From NCBI GenBank assembly GCA_947629825.1, contig CANRFF010000002.1, positions 89,875-153,874 of the forward strand: a DNA stretch of 64,000 nucleotides, written 5' to 3'. Position 1 is the first letter of the stretch. Each line of letters begins with the position of its first letter. The notes under the pieces were generated by a model. That model did not search any database and had not been told where the DNA came from. It was given only the letters and a program-made list of their open reading frames with translations. The DNA comes from an uncultured Anaeroplasmataceae bacterium. GTDB taxonomy: Bacteria > Bacillota_I > Bacilli_A > Acholeplasmatales > Anaeroplasmataceae. The translations under genes were made by a program, and so were the position numbers. Below are positions 7,289-16,203 of the stretch, piece after piece.

Positions 7289-9124
7289 ATGGAAATCAGA
7301 AATATTGCGATTATTGCCCATGTGGACCATGGGAAAACAACGTTAGTGGATAAATTATTGAAAAGTTCGCATACTTTTCGGGAAAATCAAGTGGTACAGG
7401 AAAGAGTTCTGGATTCCAACGATTTGGAACGGGAACGCGGAATTACGATCTTGGCTAAAAATACGGCGATTGTGTATCGGGATACGAAAATAAATATTTT
7501 GGATACTCCCGGGCATGCCGATTTTTCCGGCGAAGTGGAACGGATTATGAAAATGGTCGACGGAGTGGTTTTGGTTGTCGATGCTTATGAGGGCACGATG
7601 CCTCAGACCAGATTTGTTTTGAAGAAAGCATTTGAGGCTCATTTGAAACCGATTGTCGTCATCAATAAAATCGATAAGTCTTCGGCTCGACCGTTGGAAG
7701 TGTTGGATGAGGTACTGGAATTGTTCATCGACTTGGGATTTGATGAAGAGGATCTGAATTTTCCGGTTTGTTATGCTTCGGCAATGAATAATACCTGTTC
7801 CATGTCGGCGGATATTTCGACTCAACAGGAGGGAATGGGATTATTGTTGGATTTGATTATCAAAGAAATTCCGTCTCCGAATCGGGATATCACGGGAAGT
7901 TTGCAACTGCAACCGGCATTATTGGATTATACGGATTTCGTGGGACGAATCGGGATCGGAAAAATTGCCCGGGGAACGATTCATGCCGGAGAAGTGGTTT
8001 CGTGTTGTCGGTTGGACGGCTCGGTCAAAACGTTCCGGATTCAGAAATTGTTCGGCTTTTTGGGACTGGATCGAATCGAAGTGGCGGAAGCTTCTGCGGG
8101 GGATATCGTGGCGTTTGCCGGATTGGCGGATGTTTCCGTGGGGGAGACGATTTGCAATGTCGGTAAAGAAGAACCGCTTGAAAAAATTCATATTTCCGAG
8201 CCGACGGTACAAATGACTTTCGGGATCAACACTTCGCCGTTTTGCGGAAAAGACGGAAAGTTTGTCACGGCATCGAAAATCGAAGAACGCTTGTTTCGGG
8301 AAGTTCAGAAGGATGTTTCTTTGCGGGTTCAAAGAATCGAAAACAAAGAAGAATGGATTGTTTCCGGTCGGGGCGAATTGCATTTGGGAATTTTGATTGA
8401 AACGATGCGAAGAGAAGGATATGAATTTGAAGTTTCCCGTCCGCAAGTCATTATGAAAACCATTGACGGCGTCCTTTCGGAACCATATGAGTATTGTCAG
8501 ATTGATGTTCCGTCGGAATCGGCCGGATCCGTTATCGAAATGATGGGAAATCGCAAGGGAATTATGGAAAATATGGCAAATACGGAAACGCAAACCCGTT
8601 TGATTTATACGATTCCGTCCCGAGGACTCATCGGCTTTAATACGGATTTTATGACTTTGACCCGGGGATATGGTATTCTGAATCATAATTTTTCGGAATA
8701 TCGACCGGTGGAAAATGTTTCGGTATCCGAACGGCTTGCGGGAGTATTGGTATCGATGGCGCAAGGACAGTCTACGGCCTATTCCATCGGTGCTTTGGAA
8801 GATCGCGGAACCATGTTTATTGCCCCGGGAGAAGAAATTTACGAAGGAATGATTGTCGGTGAGGCGAATAAAGATCTGGATCTTGCGGTCAATGTCGTCA
8901 AGGCCAAACAACAAACCAATACCCGATCGTCCAACAAAGATATGACGGTCGTTTTGAAAACGCCGAAGAAATTTTCTTTGGAAGAATGTCTCGAGTACAT
9001 CAATGAAGACGAATTGGTCGAAATCACGCCTTCTCATATCCGGTTGCGGAAAAAAATACTGGATATGGTCGAGCGGAAAAAATTCGATGCGAAAATGAGA
9101 AATTTGAAAGAAAACGAAGAATAA
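7289..9124 (+). CDS. typA: Ribosome-associated GTPase TypA/BipA
   Basis: 611 aa from ATG 7289 (TGAGGA six bases upstream; the in-frame GTG at 7277 sits on the previous stop). G1 motif HVDHGKTT (11-18), switch 'ERERGITI', G3 'DTPGHADF', G4 'NKID' and G5 'SAM' are all present. EF-G-like domains III and V follow, with 'GRGELHLGILIETMRREGYEF', and the BipA-specific C-terminal domain ends in 'ITPSHIRLRKK'. TypA is a translational GTPase that assists 50S assembly and growth under stress and cold. Length is normal. Confidence 0.97.
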   Translation: MEIRNIAIIAHVDHGKTTLVDKLLKSSHTFRENQVVQERVLDSNDLERERGITILAKNTAIVYRDTKINILDTPGHADFSGEVERIMKMVDGVVLVVDAYEGTMPQTRFVLKKAFEAHLKPIVVINKIDKSSARPLEVLDEVLELFIDLGFDEEDLNFPVCYASAMNNTCSMSADISTQQEGMGLLLDLIIKEIPSPNRDITGSLQLQPALLDYTDFVGRIGIGKIARGTIHAGEVVSCCRLDGSVKTFRIQKLFGFLGLDRIEVAEASAGDIVAFAGLADVSVGETICNVGKEEPLEKIHISEPTVQMTFGINTSPFCGKDGKFVTASKIEERLFREVQKDVSLRVQRIENKEEWIVSGRGELHLGILIETMRREGYEFEVSRPQVIMKTIDGVLSEPYEYCQIDVPSESAGSVIEMMGNRKGIMENMANTETQTRLIYTIPSRGLIGFNTDFMTLTRGYGILNHNFSEYRPVENVSVSERLAGVLVSMAQGQSTAYSIGALEDRGTMFIAPGEEIYEGMIVGEANKDLDLAVNVVKAKQQTNTRSSNKDMTVVLKTPKKFSLEECLEYINEDELVEITPSHIRLRKKILDMVERKKFDAKMRNLKENEE

Positions 9125-9146
9125 AAGAGAAAAGCGGGAAGAGTTA

Positions 9147-9175
9147 TTGATTTTTATGCGTTTTTATGTGATAAT
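9147..9175 (+). promoter_or_regulatory. Promoter of the DUF4234 gene
   Basis: TTGATT (9147-9152), 17 bp, GATAAT (9170-9175), 25 bp before the start codon. Confidence 0.6.
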
Positions 9176-9199
9176 TATGGACAAAGGAGAAAAAGGAAA

Positions 9200-9529
9200 A
9201 TGCAAAACAGGGGAGTTATCAAAGTATTATTTTTATCGTTGATTACTTGCGGAATCTATTCGATTTACTGGTATTATGTTACCGCGCAGGCATTGAATGA
9301 AGAACAACCGGATGATCCATTGATGAATTATATCGGCGCTTTTCTTTTGGGATTCGTTACTTGCGGGATTTACGAACTTTATTGGTTTTATAAGTTCTAC
9401 AAGAAAGTGGACACCGTTACTTCCGGGGACAGCTGTTTGGTGAATTTTTTGGTGACATTGTTCTTTACACCGTTGATTGGTCAGTTGATTGCCCAAAGTC
9501 AAATCAATGCTTTCGTAGACAAACAATAA
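9200..9529 (+). CDS. DUF4234 small membrane protein
   Basis: 109 aa. Two similar hydrophobic hairpins carry the repeated motif 'L-x-T-CGIYxxYWxYxxxxxx' (residues 12-27 FLSLITCGIYSIYWYY and 54-68 GFVTCGIYELYWFYK), followed by a third hydrophobic segment near 82-98. This is the DUF4234 pattern, an integral membrane family of unknown role. It has its own promoter and a downstream terminator, so it is monocistronic apart from read-through into the next membrane protein gene. Confidence 0.82.
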   Translation: MQNRGVIKVLFLSLITCGIYSIYWYYVTAQALNEEQPDDPLMNYIGAFLLGFVTCGIYELYWFYKFYKKVDTVTSGDSCLVNFLVTLFFTPLIGQLIAQSQINAFVDKQ

Positions 9530-9540
9530 AAAACGAGAAG

Positions 9541-9574
9541 AATTCACTTTTCCAAGTGAATTTTCTTTCTTTTT
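9541..9574 (+). terminator. Terminator after the DUF4234 gene
   Basis: Perfect 9-bp stem AATTCACTT/AAGTGAATT with loop TTCC (9541-9562), followed by TTTTCTTTCTTTTT-type tract. It ends just before the SD of the next gene, so that gene depends on read-through or an unseen promoter. Confidence 0.8.
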
Positions 9575-9587
9575 GGAGTGAAATCAT

Positions 9588-10028
9588 ATGAAAATTGTCA
9601 AAGAGTACGGAGTACTTCTGATTCAATTTGTCCGAAAAAATTGGATACTGTTGTTGATTTTTGCAGTCTATGTCTCGGTGGCTTATTTTTGTCGGTGGCA
9701 GACTTGCATTCTGAAACTTCTGATTGGCTATCCTTGTCCCGGTTGCGGTATGACCAGAGCGGTTTTTTCGTTGTTTCGATTGGATTTTGCCCAAGCGTTT
9801 TATTATCATCCGTTGGTGTTTTTACTTCCGGTGGTTCTTTGGGTGATTGTTTTTTCCAAACGTCCGCTGATTTCCAAGATTCATCGCAGTACGCTTTTCT
9901 GGTCGATTTTATTGGTTTTGGTATTGGTGGTTTATATTTTGCGTTGGTTTTATGTGTATCCCGAAATACCGATGGACTACAATGAACATAATTTGTTGCA
10001 TTTTATTCTGTCATTTTTGAAAAGATAA
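9588..10028 (+). CDS. DUF2752 membrane protein
   Basis: 146 aa with three or four membrane segments. The family hallmark 'YPCPGCGMTRAVFSL' followed by 'YYHPLVFLLP' identifies DUF2752. Function is unknown; the CPxCGxTR motif suggests a metal or thiol site at the membrane. The SD GGAG lies about 9 bp before ATG. It sits between two terminators (9541-9574 upstream, cold-shock promoter downstream). Confidence 0.85.
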   Translation: MKIVKEYGVLLIQFVRKNWILLLIFAVYVSVAYFCRWQTCILKLLIGYPCPGCGMTRAVFSLFRLDFAQAFYYHPLVFLLPVVLWVIVFSKRPLISKIHRSTLFWSILLVLVLVVYILRWFYVYPEIPMDYNEHNLLHFILSFLKR

Positions 10029-10038
10029 AACGAAAGTC

Positions 10039-10066
10039 TTGCAGTTTTGCTTTTTTTTGATATAAT
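10039..10066 (+). promoter_or_regulatory. Promoter of the cold-shock gene
   Basis: TTGCAG (10039-10044), 16 bp, TATAAT (10061-10066); predicted start near 10073. Confidence 0.75.
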
Positions 10067-10072
10067 ATTTAC

Positions 10073-10132
10073 ATAGATAGGAATATCTGACCCGAATGGA
10101 TATTCGGGGTTGGTTTGAAAGGAGAAAAGGTA
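10073..10132 (+). promoter_or_regulatory. Structured 5' leader of the cold-shock mRNA with two exclusive hairpins
   Basis: About 60 nt lie between the predicted transcription start and the start codon. Two perfect 7-bp hairpins share bases and cannot coexist: GAATATC (10081-10087) with GATATTC (10099-10105), and CCCGAAT (10091-10097) with ATTCGGG (10102-10108). The SD AAAGGAG follows at 10118-10124. Csp leaders of several bacteria refold with temperature, so a switch is plausible but inferred. Confidence 0.5.
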
Positions 10133-10339
10133 ATGAAAGGTAAAGTGAAATGGTTTAATGCCGAGAAGGGCTTTGGATTTATCATTTCGGAAGAAGGAAA
10201 AGATGTCTTTGTTCATTTTAGTGCGATTTTATCCGATGGATATAAAACCTTAAATGAAGGCGAAGAGGTTACTTTTGAAGTTGTTGAAGGTGAACGTGGA
10301 CCACTTGCCAAAAATGTTCAAAGACAATCGGCAGAATAA
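10133..10339 (+). CDS. Cold-shock protein (CspA family)
   Basis: 68 aa, one cold-shock OB fold. RNP1 (KGFGFI) and RNP2 (VFVHF) RNA-binding motifs are intact in '[31 protein letters not shown]'. The protein binds single-stranded RNA/DNA and acts as an RNA chaperone and antiterminator. The ATG at 10133 is chosen over the upstream in-frame TTG because AAAGGAG lies eight bases before it and the family N-terminus starts MKGKVKWF. It is monocistronic with its own promoter, leader and terminator. Confidence 0.96.
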   Translation: MKGKVKWFNAEKGFGFIISEEGKDVFVHFSAILSDGYKTLNEGEEVTFEVVEGERGPLAKNVQRQSAE

Positions 10340-10346
10340 ACAATGG

Positions 10347-10378
10347 AACTGTTGACGATTCGGTCAACAGTTTTTTTT
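10347..10378 (+). terminator. Terminator of the cold-shock gene
   Basis: ACTGTTGAC/GTCAACAGT stem (10347-10355/10362-10370), loop GATTCG, then a run of T. Confidence 0.93.
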
Positions 10379-10442
10379 ATCGCAAAATGCCCACGCTTTC
10401 GTCCTTTCGGACTCATATGTTAAAATAGGAGTTGTATATAGT

Positions 10443-11318
10443 ATGCTGACAGGAAGTATTGTGGCTTTCGTTACCCCTTTTGACGAAAATAATGAAATCG
10501 ACTATTCCGAAATCCGACGGCTTTTGGATTTTCATTTGGAAAATCATACGGACGGAATTTTGCTTCTGGGGACGACAGCCGAGGCGGAATCGTTGAGTGA
10601 AGAAGAAAAAATCACTTTGGTTCGGTTTGTTACCGAATACTTACAGGGGCGAATGAAAACGATGGTGGGGCTGATCTTTAATGTGACGAAGAATGTCATT
10701 GATTTTGAAAAGAAATTGAAAAACTTCGATATCGACAGTTATTTGGTGATTACCCCTTATTATAATAAGAGTAATACCTCCGGACTTTTGAAGCATTTTA
10801 CGCAAATTGCCGATGCGGTTTCGCATCCGATTGTTTTATATCATGTTCCGAAAAGAACGGGAGTTCATTTGGATGTTTCTTTGGTTCGGATGCTTTCGTA
10901 TCATAAAAATATCATCGGAATCAAAGAAGCGTCGGGAGATTTGGCATATCAAGCTCAGATCGCCCGGTTTTGTCGGGACGATTTTCAATTGTATTGCGGA
11001 GATGATCTGACGGCTTTGGCAAGTCTTTCTTTGGGGGCTTGCGGAGTGATTTCGGTCATCAACAACGCTTTTCCCAAAGAAATCAAACTGATGATCGATT
11101 CGTTTCCGAAAAATATCGGAATTTCGAGAAGTGTTTTTTATTCGTTGCTTCCGCTTTCTCAAGCGATTTTTATGGAAGTTTCGCCGATCCCGATTAAATA
11201 TTTGCTTTTTTTAATGGGATTTCATACCAAAAACGTGCGAATGCCGCTTGCGGAGCCGTCCCTTTTGTGTAAAAGGACATTGGAAGCCGCCTATTTGGAA
11301 TTATTAAGTGAAAATTAA
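10443..11318 (+). CDS. dapA: 4-hydroxy-tetrahydrodipicolinate synthase (DapA family)
   Basis: 291 aa. The catalytic residues of DapA fall at the textbook positions: T44-T45 in GTTAEAES, Y133 in 'LYHVPKRTG', R138, and Schiff-base K161 in 'GIKEASGD'. The enzyme condenses pyruvate with aspartate semialdehyde in the diaminopimelate/lysine branch. The normally strict glycine after the TT pair is alanine (A46), and the YNVPxRT asparagine is histidine, so a related aldolase/lyase of the same superfamily cannot be excluded. No other dap genes are adjacent; it stands alone between two terminators. SD AGGAG is about 11 bp upstream. Confidence 0.82.
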   Translation: MLTGSIVAFVTPFDENNEIDYSEIRRLLDFHLENHTDGILLLGTTAEAESLSEEEKITLVRFVTEYLQGRMKTMVGLIFNVTKNVIDFEKKLKNFDIDSYLVITPYYNKSNTSGLLKHFTQIADAVSHPIVLYHVPKRTGVHLDVSLVRMLSYHKNIIGIKEASGDLAYQAQIARFCRDDFQLYCGDDLTALASLSLGACGVISVINNAFPKEIKLMIDSFPKNIGISRSVFYSLLPLSQAIFMEVSPIPIKYLLFLMGFHTKNVRMPLAEPSLLCKRTLEAAYLELLSEN

Positions 11319-11325
11319 AAGAAAG

Positions 11326-11370
11326 AACCGGAAAAAATGCGACAGAAACAAAAACTTTTCTGGTTTTTTT
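11326..11370 (+). terminator. Terminator of dapA
   Basis: AACCGGAAAA (11326-11335) pairs with TTTTCTGGTT (11356-11365) with one G-U pair and a 20-nt loop, followed by T7. Confidence 0.75.
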
Positions 11371-11383
11371 GCGTACTATGAGG

Positions 11384-11412
11384 TTGAATATTTTGATTAA
11401 AGAGATTATAAT
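11384..11412 (+). promoter_or_regulatory. Promoter of the pyruvate:ferredoxin oxidoreductase gene
   Basis: TTGAAT (11384-11389), 17 bp, TATAAT (11407-11412). About 35 nt of leader and an AGGAGG-type SD (TAGGAGG) precede the start codon, matching a strongly expressed gene. Confidence 0.8.
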
Positions 11413-11452
11413 AGTAATAAATAAATATTTTGTATTTCATTAGGAGGAAATT

Positions 11453-14400
11453 ATGAGTGAAAAACAAAAAAGAATGGCGATAGATGGGAACTATGCCGCC
11501 GCATATTCTTCTTATGCGTTCACGGAAGTTGCCGGAATCTATCCGATTACTCCATCATCACCAATGGCGGAGTACACAGACGAATGGGCATCTCAGGGGA
11601 AAAAGAACCTGTTCGGAATGCCTGTGAAAGTAGTTGAAATGCAATCGGAAGGAGGGGCTGCCGGTACCGTTCACGGATCACTGGAAGCAGGGGCTCTGAC
11701 AACGACTTATACGGCATCTCAGGGATTATTGTTAAAGATTCCTAATATGTATAAGATTGCCGGAGAATGTTTGCCGGGAGTGATTCATGTTTCCGCTCGT
11801 ACACTTGCGGCTCAGAGTTTGGCGATTTTCGGAGATCATCAGGACGTTATGGCTTGTCGTCAGACGGGATTTGCCATGTTGTGTTCCGGATCCGTACAGG
11901 AAGTTATGGATTTGGCCGGTGTCGCACACTTGTCCGCAATCAAGACAAGCATTCCATTCTTACATTTCTTTGACGGTTTCAGAACTTCTCATGAAGTAAA
12001 TACCATCGAGCCGATCGACTATGAAGTGTTCGATCGTTTGTTGGATCGGGATGCCGTTGCGAAATTCAGAGCCAATGCTTTGAATCCTCTTCATCCGAAA
12101 ACCCGCGGAACTGCGCAAAATGACGACGTTTATTTCCAGACGAGAGAATTACAGGCACAAAAATATGAAGGTGTTTCCGAAGTTGTGGAACATTATATGG
12201 ATGAAATTGCCAAAGCAACGGGACGGGTTTACAAACCATTCAGTTACTATGGTGCCAAAGATGCCGACCGTGTCATTGTCGCAATGGGCTCTGTTACGGA
12301 ATGTGCTTCGGAAGTAGTTGATTATTTACAAGCCAAAGGCGAAAAAGTCGGCGTGTTGAAAGTTCATTTATATCGTCCTTTCGATACGAAGAAATTCTTG
12401 GATGCAATGCCGAAATCCGTCAAGAAAATTGCGGTTTTGGATCGTACGATTGAACAAGGTGCTTTGTATGAACCATTATGTTTGGATGTTCAGGCGGTAT
12501 ATTACGGAGTTAAGAATGCTCCGGTCATTGTCGGCGGAAGATATGGTTTGTCTTCTAAGGATACGACTCCAGATCTGGTGAATGCGGTATTTGTCAATTT
12601 GAAACAATCCGCACCGAAAGATCACTTTACTTTAGGTATTACCGACGACTTGAAACATACTTCTTTGGAAGTAACGGAATCGATTGACGTTGCCGATAAG
12701 ACCACAACGGAATTGTTGTTCTTCGGATTGGGTTCCGACGGTACCGTAGGTGCTTGTAAAAACATTTCCAAAATCGTCGGAGATTATACGGAATTCTATT
12801 CTCAGAGTTACGCTGCGTATGACTCCAAAAAATCCGGTGGATCCACAAGATTGCATTTGCGTTTTTCCAAAAAGCCGATTCGTTCCACTTATTTGGTAAA
12901 TCAACCGCACTTCGTTTCTTGTTCGTTGGATGCTTATCTGGATAAATTCGATATGATTTCCGGTTTGCGTGACGGTGGTACATTCTTACTGAACACCGTT
13001 GTGGACAAGGACCATATCGAAGAACGGTTACCGAACAGTTATAAGAGAATCTTGGCACAAAAGCATGCGAAATTCTATATTATCGCCGCAAATGCCGCCG
13101 CAAGAGAATGCGGATTCCGTCCGGGGTTGGGTGTCAATACGATTATGCAATCCGCTTTCTTCAAATTGAATGAACAAATCATGGATTTTGAAGAAGCCAA
13201 AGTACATATGAAAGAATTTGCTACCAAGACTTATCTGAGAAAAGGTCAGGAATTGGTAGATCAGAATCATCGTGCCATCGATATGGGCGGTACGAAATTG
13301 GTAGAAGTCGAAGTAAAACCGGAATGGGCAAATTTAAAAGATGAAGTGAAGACCGTTGATATGACTCGTCCTGCTTTCGTCAGAGAAATTGCCGATGTCA
13401 TCAATTCGATCAAAGGAGATTCGTTACCGCTGTCTGTATTTGATAAGTTCGGCGACGATTGCCATATGCCTCAGGGAACGGCCGCTTATGAAAAACGTGG
13501 TGTGGCAACAGATGTTCCTCTGTGGACTTCTTCGAATTGTATTCAATGTAATCAATGTGCCTTTGTTTGTCCTCATGCTTGTATCCGTCCGTTCTTGTGT
13601 ACGGAAGAAGAAGTGGCAAATGCTCCGGCAGGCGCTCAATTCTTGGATGCAACGGGATTTAAAGGCTACAAATATACTCTTCAGATTTCGACATTGGATT
13701 GTACGGGTTGCGGAGTATGTTTGACGGTATGTCCGGGTAAACCGACCAAGGCTGCCGACGGAAGCATTGAAAAACATCCGGCATTGACTTCGCATACGAT
13801 GGCTGCTTCCCGTGAAAATCACGAAGCGGAAACTTGTGCTTATTTCTATGAACATGTTACTTATAAAGGAGACGTTGCGGGAACGGCAAATGCCAAGAAC
13901 GTTCAATTCTCCAAACCGTTATTTGAATTCTCCGGTGCGTGCGGAGGATGTGGTGAAACTCCTTATGTCAAGGCAGTTGCTCAATTATTCGGCGATCGTA
14001 TGATGGTTGCCAACGCAACGGGATGTACATCGATTTATTCGGGTTCCTATCCGTCCAGTCCATATACCACCAATGCGGAAGGACATGGTCCTGCTTGGGC
14101 AAATTCATTGTTCGAGGACAATGCGGAATTCGGATTCGGTATGAGAATGGCGGTTGAAACGTTACGGGATCGTCTGCAAAACGTAATGGCTGTGAATATG
14201 GAAGCAATGACTCCGGAACTTCAGGCATTATGCAAAGATTGGATCGAACACAGGAATTCCGGAATCGCAACCAAAGAATTGGCACCGAAAATCATTGCCG
14301 CTGTTGAAAAAGAAAATGCTCCTTGGGCAAAAGAGATTCTTTCTTTGAAAGATTATCTGATTAAAGTTTCTCAATGGATCATCGGTGGTGATGGTTGGGC

Positions 14401-15031
14401 TTATGATATCGGCTATGGCGGATTGGATCATGTCATTGCCAACGATCAGGATGTCAACATTCTGGTAGTGGATACGGAAGTATATTCCAACACCGGTGGT
14501 CAGGCGTCCAAGTCTTCGAGAACCGGTGCCATCGCAAAATTTGCCGCAGCCGGCAAACCGACGGCGAAAAAGGATCTGGCATCGATTGCCATGGCTTACG
14601 GTCATGTATATGTCGCAACGGTTTCTCATGGATATAATCAAAATCAAGTGATCAAAGCGTTGAAAGAAGCCGAAGCATATAATGGTCCGTCCATTGTCAT
14701 CTGTTATGCACCATGTATCGCTCACAATATTAAGAAGGGCTTGTTTATGTCGCAAATGGAAGCTAAGAAAGCAACCGAATGCGGATACTGGCCGACATTC
14801 CGATACAATCCTGATCTTGCCAAAGAAGGAAAGAACCCAATGCAATTGGATTCCAAAGAACCAGATTGGTCCAAATATAATGACTTCTTAATGAATGAAG
14901 GACGTTATGCTCAATTGACGAAAGTCAATCCGCAACGGGCACAGGAACTGTTGGAACATAACTTAAAGGATGCTCAGAAGAGATATGCCAACTATGTTCG
15001 TTTGGCAAATATCGAATATCCGAACAAGTAA
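11453..15031 (+). CDS. nifJ: Pyruvate:ferredoxin (flavodoxin) oxidoreductase, homodimeric
   Basis: 1192 aa, the normal length of single-chain PFOR. Domains in order: pyruvate/pyrimidine-binding N-terminal domain (ITPSSPMAEYTDEWASQGKKNLFG, about 30-50), transketolase-like domain II, gamma domain (FGLGSDGTVGACKNISKI, about 420), and an 8Fe-8S ferredoxin domain near 690-760 (CIQCNQCAFVCPHACIRP and CTGCGVCLTVCPGKP). The C-terminal thiamine-diphosphate domain has 'ACGGCGETPY' and 'GGDGWAYDIGYGGLDHVI'. It converts pyruvate and CoA to acetyl-CoA and CO2 with reduced ferredoxin, the central step of anaerobic fermentation. Its own promoter and terminator make it monocistronic. Confidence 0.97.
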   Translation: MSEKQKRMAIDGNYAAAYSSYAFTEVAGIYPITPSSPMAEYTDEWASQGKKNLFGMPVKVVEMQSEGGAAGTVHGSLEAGALTTTYTASQGLLLKIPNMYKIAGECLPGVIHVSARTLAAQSLAIFGDHQDVMACRQTGFAMLCSGSVQEVMDLAGVAHLSAIKTSIPFLHFFDGFRTSHEVNTIEPIDYEVFDRLLDRDAVAKFRANALNPLHPKTRGTAQNDDVYFQTRELQAQKYEGVSEVVEHYMDEIAKATGRVYKPFSYYGAKDADRVIVAMGSVTECASEVVDYLQAKGEKVGVLKVHLYRPFDTKKFLDAMPKSVKKIAVLDRTIEQGALYEPLCLDVQAVYYGVKNAPVIVGGRYGLSSKDTTPDLVNAVFVNLKQSAPKDHFTLGITDDLKHTSLEVTESIDVADKTTTELLFFGLGSDGTVGACKNISKIVGDYTEFYSQSYAAYDSKKSGGSTRLHLRFSKKPIRSTYLVNQPHFVSCSLDAYLDKFDMISGLRDGGTFLLNTVVDKDHIEERLPNSYKRILAQKHAKFYIIAANAAARECGFRPGLGVNTIMQSAFFKLNEQIMDFEEAKVHMKEFATKTYLRKGQELVDQNHRAIDMGGTKLVEVEVKPEWANLKDEVKTVDMTRPAFVREIADVINSIKGDSLPLSVFDKFGDDCHMPQGTAAYEKRGVATDVPLWTSSNCIQCNQCAFVCPHACIRPFLCTEEEVANAPAGAQFLDATGFKGYKYTLQISTLDCTGCGVCLTVCPGKPTKAADGSIEKHPALTSHTMAASRENHEAETCAYFYEHVTYKGDVAGTANAKNVQFSKPLFEFSGACGGCGETPYVKAVAQLFGDRMMVANATGCTSIYSGSYPSSPYTTNAEGHGPAWANSLFEDNAEFGFGMRMAVETLRDRLQNVMAVNMEAMTPELQALCKDWIEHRNSGIATKELAPKIIAAVEKENAPWAKEILSLKDYLIKVSQWIIGGDGWAYDIGYGGLDHVIANDQDVNILVVDTEVYSNTGGQASKSSRTGAIAKFAAAGKPTAKKDLASIAMAYGHVYVATVSHGYNQNQVIKALKEAEAYNGPSIVICYAPCIAHNIKKGLFMSQMEAKKATECGYWPTFRYNPDLAKEGKNPMQLDSKEPDWSKYNDFLMNEGRYAQLTKVNPQRAQELLEHNLKDAQKRYANYVRLANIEYPNK

Positions 15032-15050
15032 AAATGCTTGAATATCAGAA

Positions 15051-15079
15051 AAGGTCTAAAGTTATTTAGGCCTTTTTTT
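15051..15079 (+). terminator. Terminator of the PFOR gene
   Basis: AAGGTCTAAA/TTTAGGCCTT stem (one G-U pair), loop GTTA, followed by T7. Confidence 0.88.
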
Positions 15080-15170
15080 GATACGGTTGATGAAAGTGCC
15101 GGTATTTCTTTTTTGAAAAAAATGCTTTGCGACTTTTGAAAACGGGAAATCGTCTCAGGGGAAAATCCAT

Positions 15171-15199
15171 TTGTCTTTTTGGGTGGAATATGTTACAAT
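15171..15199 (+). promoter_or_regulatory. Promoter of nfo
   Basis: TTGTCT (15171-15176), 17 bp, TACAAT (15194-15199). It lies inside the longer reading frame that starts at 15171, which argues for the later nfo start. Confidence 0.7.
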
Positions 15200-15224
15200 A
15201 ATGTCAGAAACAAAGGAGTCAATG

Positions 15225-16058
15225 ATGTTAAAAATCGGGTGTCATTTGTCGATTGCCGATGGTTTTTTGGCGGCTGCCGAAACGATTGTGCGATTGGGTG
15301 GAAATACATTTCAATATTTTTCGAGAAATCCGCAAGGCGGAAAAGCAAAACCTTGGGACGAACGGGATTTTCAAAACTTTACGGACTATGCGAAAACGCA
15401 TGGGATCGAAAATATTTTATGCCATGCGCCATATACTTTGAATTGTTGTTCGATTCATAGTGAAACCAGAGAATTCGCAAAAATGATCTTCACAGACGAC
15501 CTTCGTCGCTTGGAACATTTTCCTCATGCGTTATACAATTTTCATCCGGGCAGTCATACCGGACAGGGCGTCGAAGTGGGAATTGATGAGATTGCCGAAA
15601 TTTTAAACGAAGTTTTGTATCCGGAAATGAAGACGACGGTTTTGTTGGAATGTATGGCCGGAAAAGGCAGTGAAATCGGTCGGAATTTCGATGAGATTGC
15701 GGCCATTATCGACAAAATTCAATGCAAAGATCACGTGGGAGTTTGTCTGGATACTTGTCATGTTTTTTCGGCGGGATATGATATTGTAAAACATTTGGAT
15801 GAAGTATTGGAAGAATTTGATCGGAAAATCGGTTTGGAACGCTTGCGAGCCATTCATTTGAACGATTCGAAAATGCCGTTTGCGTCCAATAAAGATCGCC
15901 ATGCCCGAATCGGCGAAGGAACGATCGGTACGGAAGCATTGGTGCGGATCATCAATCATCCGAAACTGAAAGATCTGTATTTTTATTTGGAAACCCCGAA
16001 TGAAGAAGACGGATATGCTGCGGAAATTGCTTTGCTGAAAAAAGCGTATCGTTGGTAA
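15225..16058 (+). CDS. nfo: Deoxyribonuclease IV (endonuclease IV)
   Basis: 277 aa from the second of two adjacent ATGs (15222, 15225), which has the better six-base distance from AAAGGAG. The 'KIGCHLSIADGFLAAAE' start is the family start. Zinc-ligand motifs of the AP endonuclease 2 TIM barrel are visible: H in 'CHAPY', H in 'NFHPGSH', E in 'LLECMAG', 'CLDTCHVFSAGYD', 'HLNDSK', 'DRHARIGEG' and 'LETP'. The enzyme cuts DNA at abasic sites in base excision repair. Single gene with own promoter and terminator. Confidence 0.95.
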   Translation: MLKIGCHLSIADGFLAAAETIVRLGGNTFQYFSRNPQGGKAKPWDERDFQNFTDYAKTHGIENILCHAPYTLNCCSIHSETREFAKMIFTDDLRRLEHFPHALYNFHPGSHTGQGVEVGIDEIAEILNEVLYPEMKTTVLLECMAGKGSEIGRNFDEIAAIIDKIQCKDHVGVCLDTCHVFSAGYDIVKHLDEVLEEFDRKIGLERLRAIHLNDSKMPFASNKDRHARIGEGTIGTEALVRIINHPKLKDLYFYLETPNEEDGYAAEIALLKKAYRW

Positions 16059-16083
16059 ACCGGAAGAACTTTTGAAAACCATG

Positions 16084-16116
16084 AAAAAGAGGATTTGCGA
16101 ACCTCTTTTTTATTTT
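16084..16116 (+). terminator. Terminator of nfo
   Basis: AAAAAGAGG/CCTCTTTTT stem (16084-16092/16102-16110), 9-nt loop, then TATTTT. Confidence 0.88.
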
Positions 16117-16174
16117 ATAAAAAAAAACGAATCTTTTTGTGTTACTTTTTCCTTTTCTTTTTCTGAAAAAAGCC

Positions 16175-16180
16175 TATAAT
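16175..16180 (+). promoter_or_regulatory. -10 box of the ABC exporter operon
   Basis: A perfect TATAAT 24 bp before the start of the first exporter gene. The -35 region (CTTTTC at 17 bp) is poor, so activation or weak expression is possible. Confidence 0.45.
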
Positions 16181-16203
16181 AGAACTGTAAGTAGGTGAAA
16201 ACG

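Noticed and set aside
7919-9037. A 372-codon minus-strand frame antisense to typA
   Set aside because: It has no ribosome site and an unusual Arg/Phe/Ile-rich composition. typA motifs are complete on the other strand.
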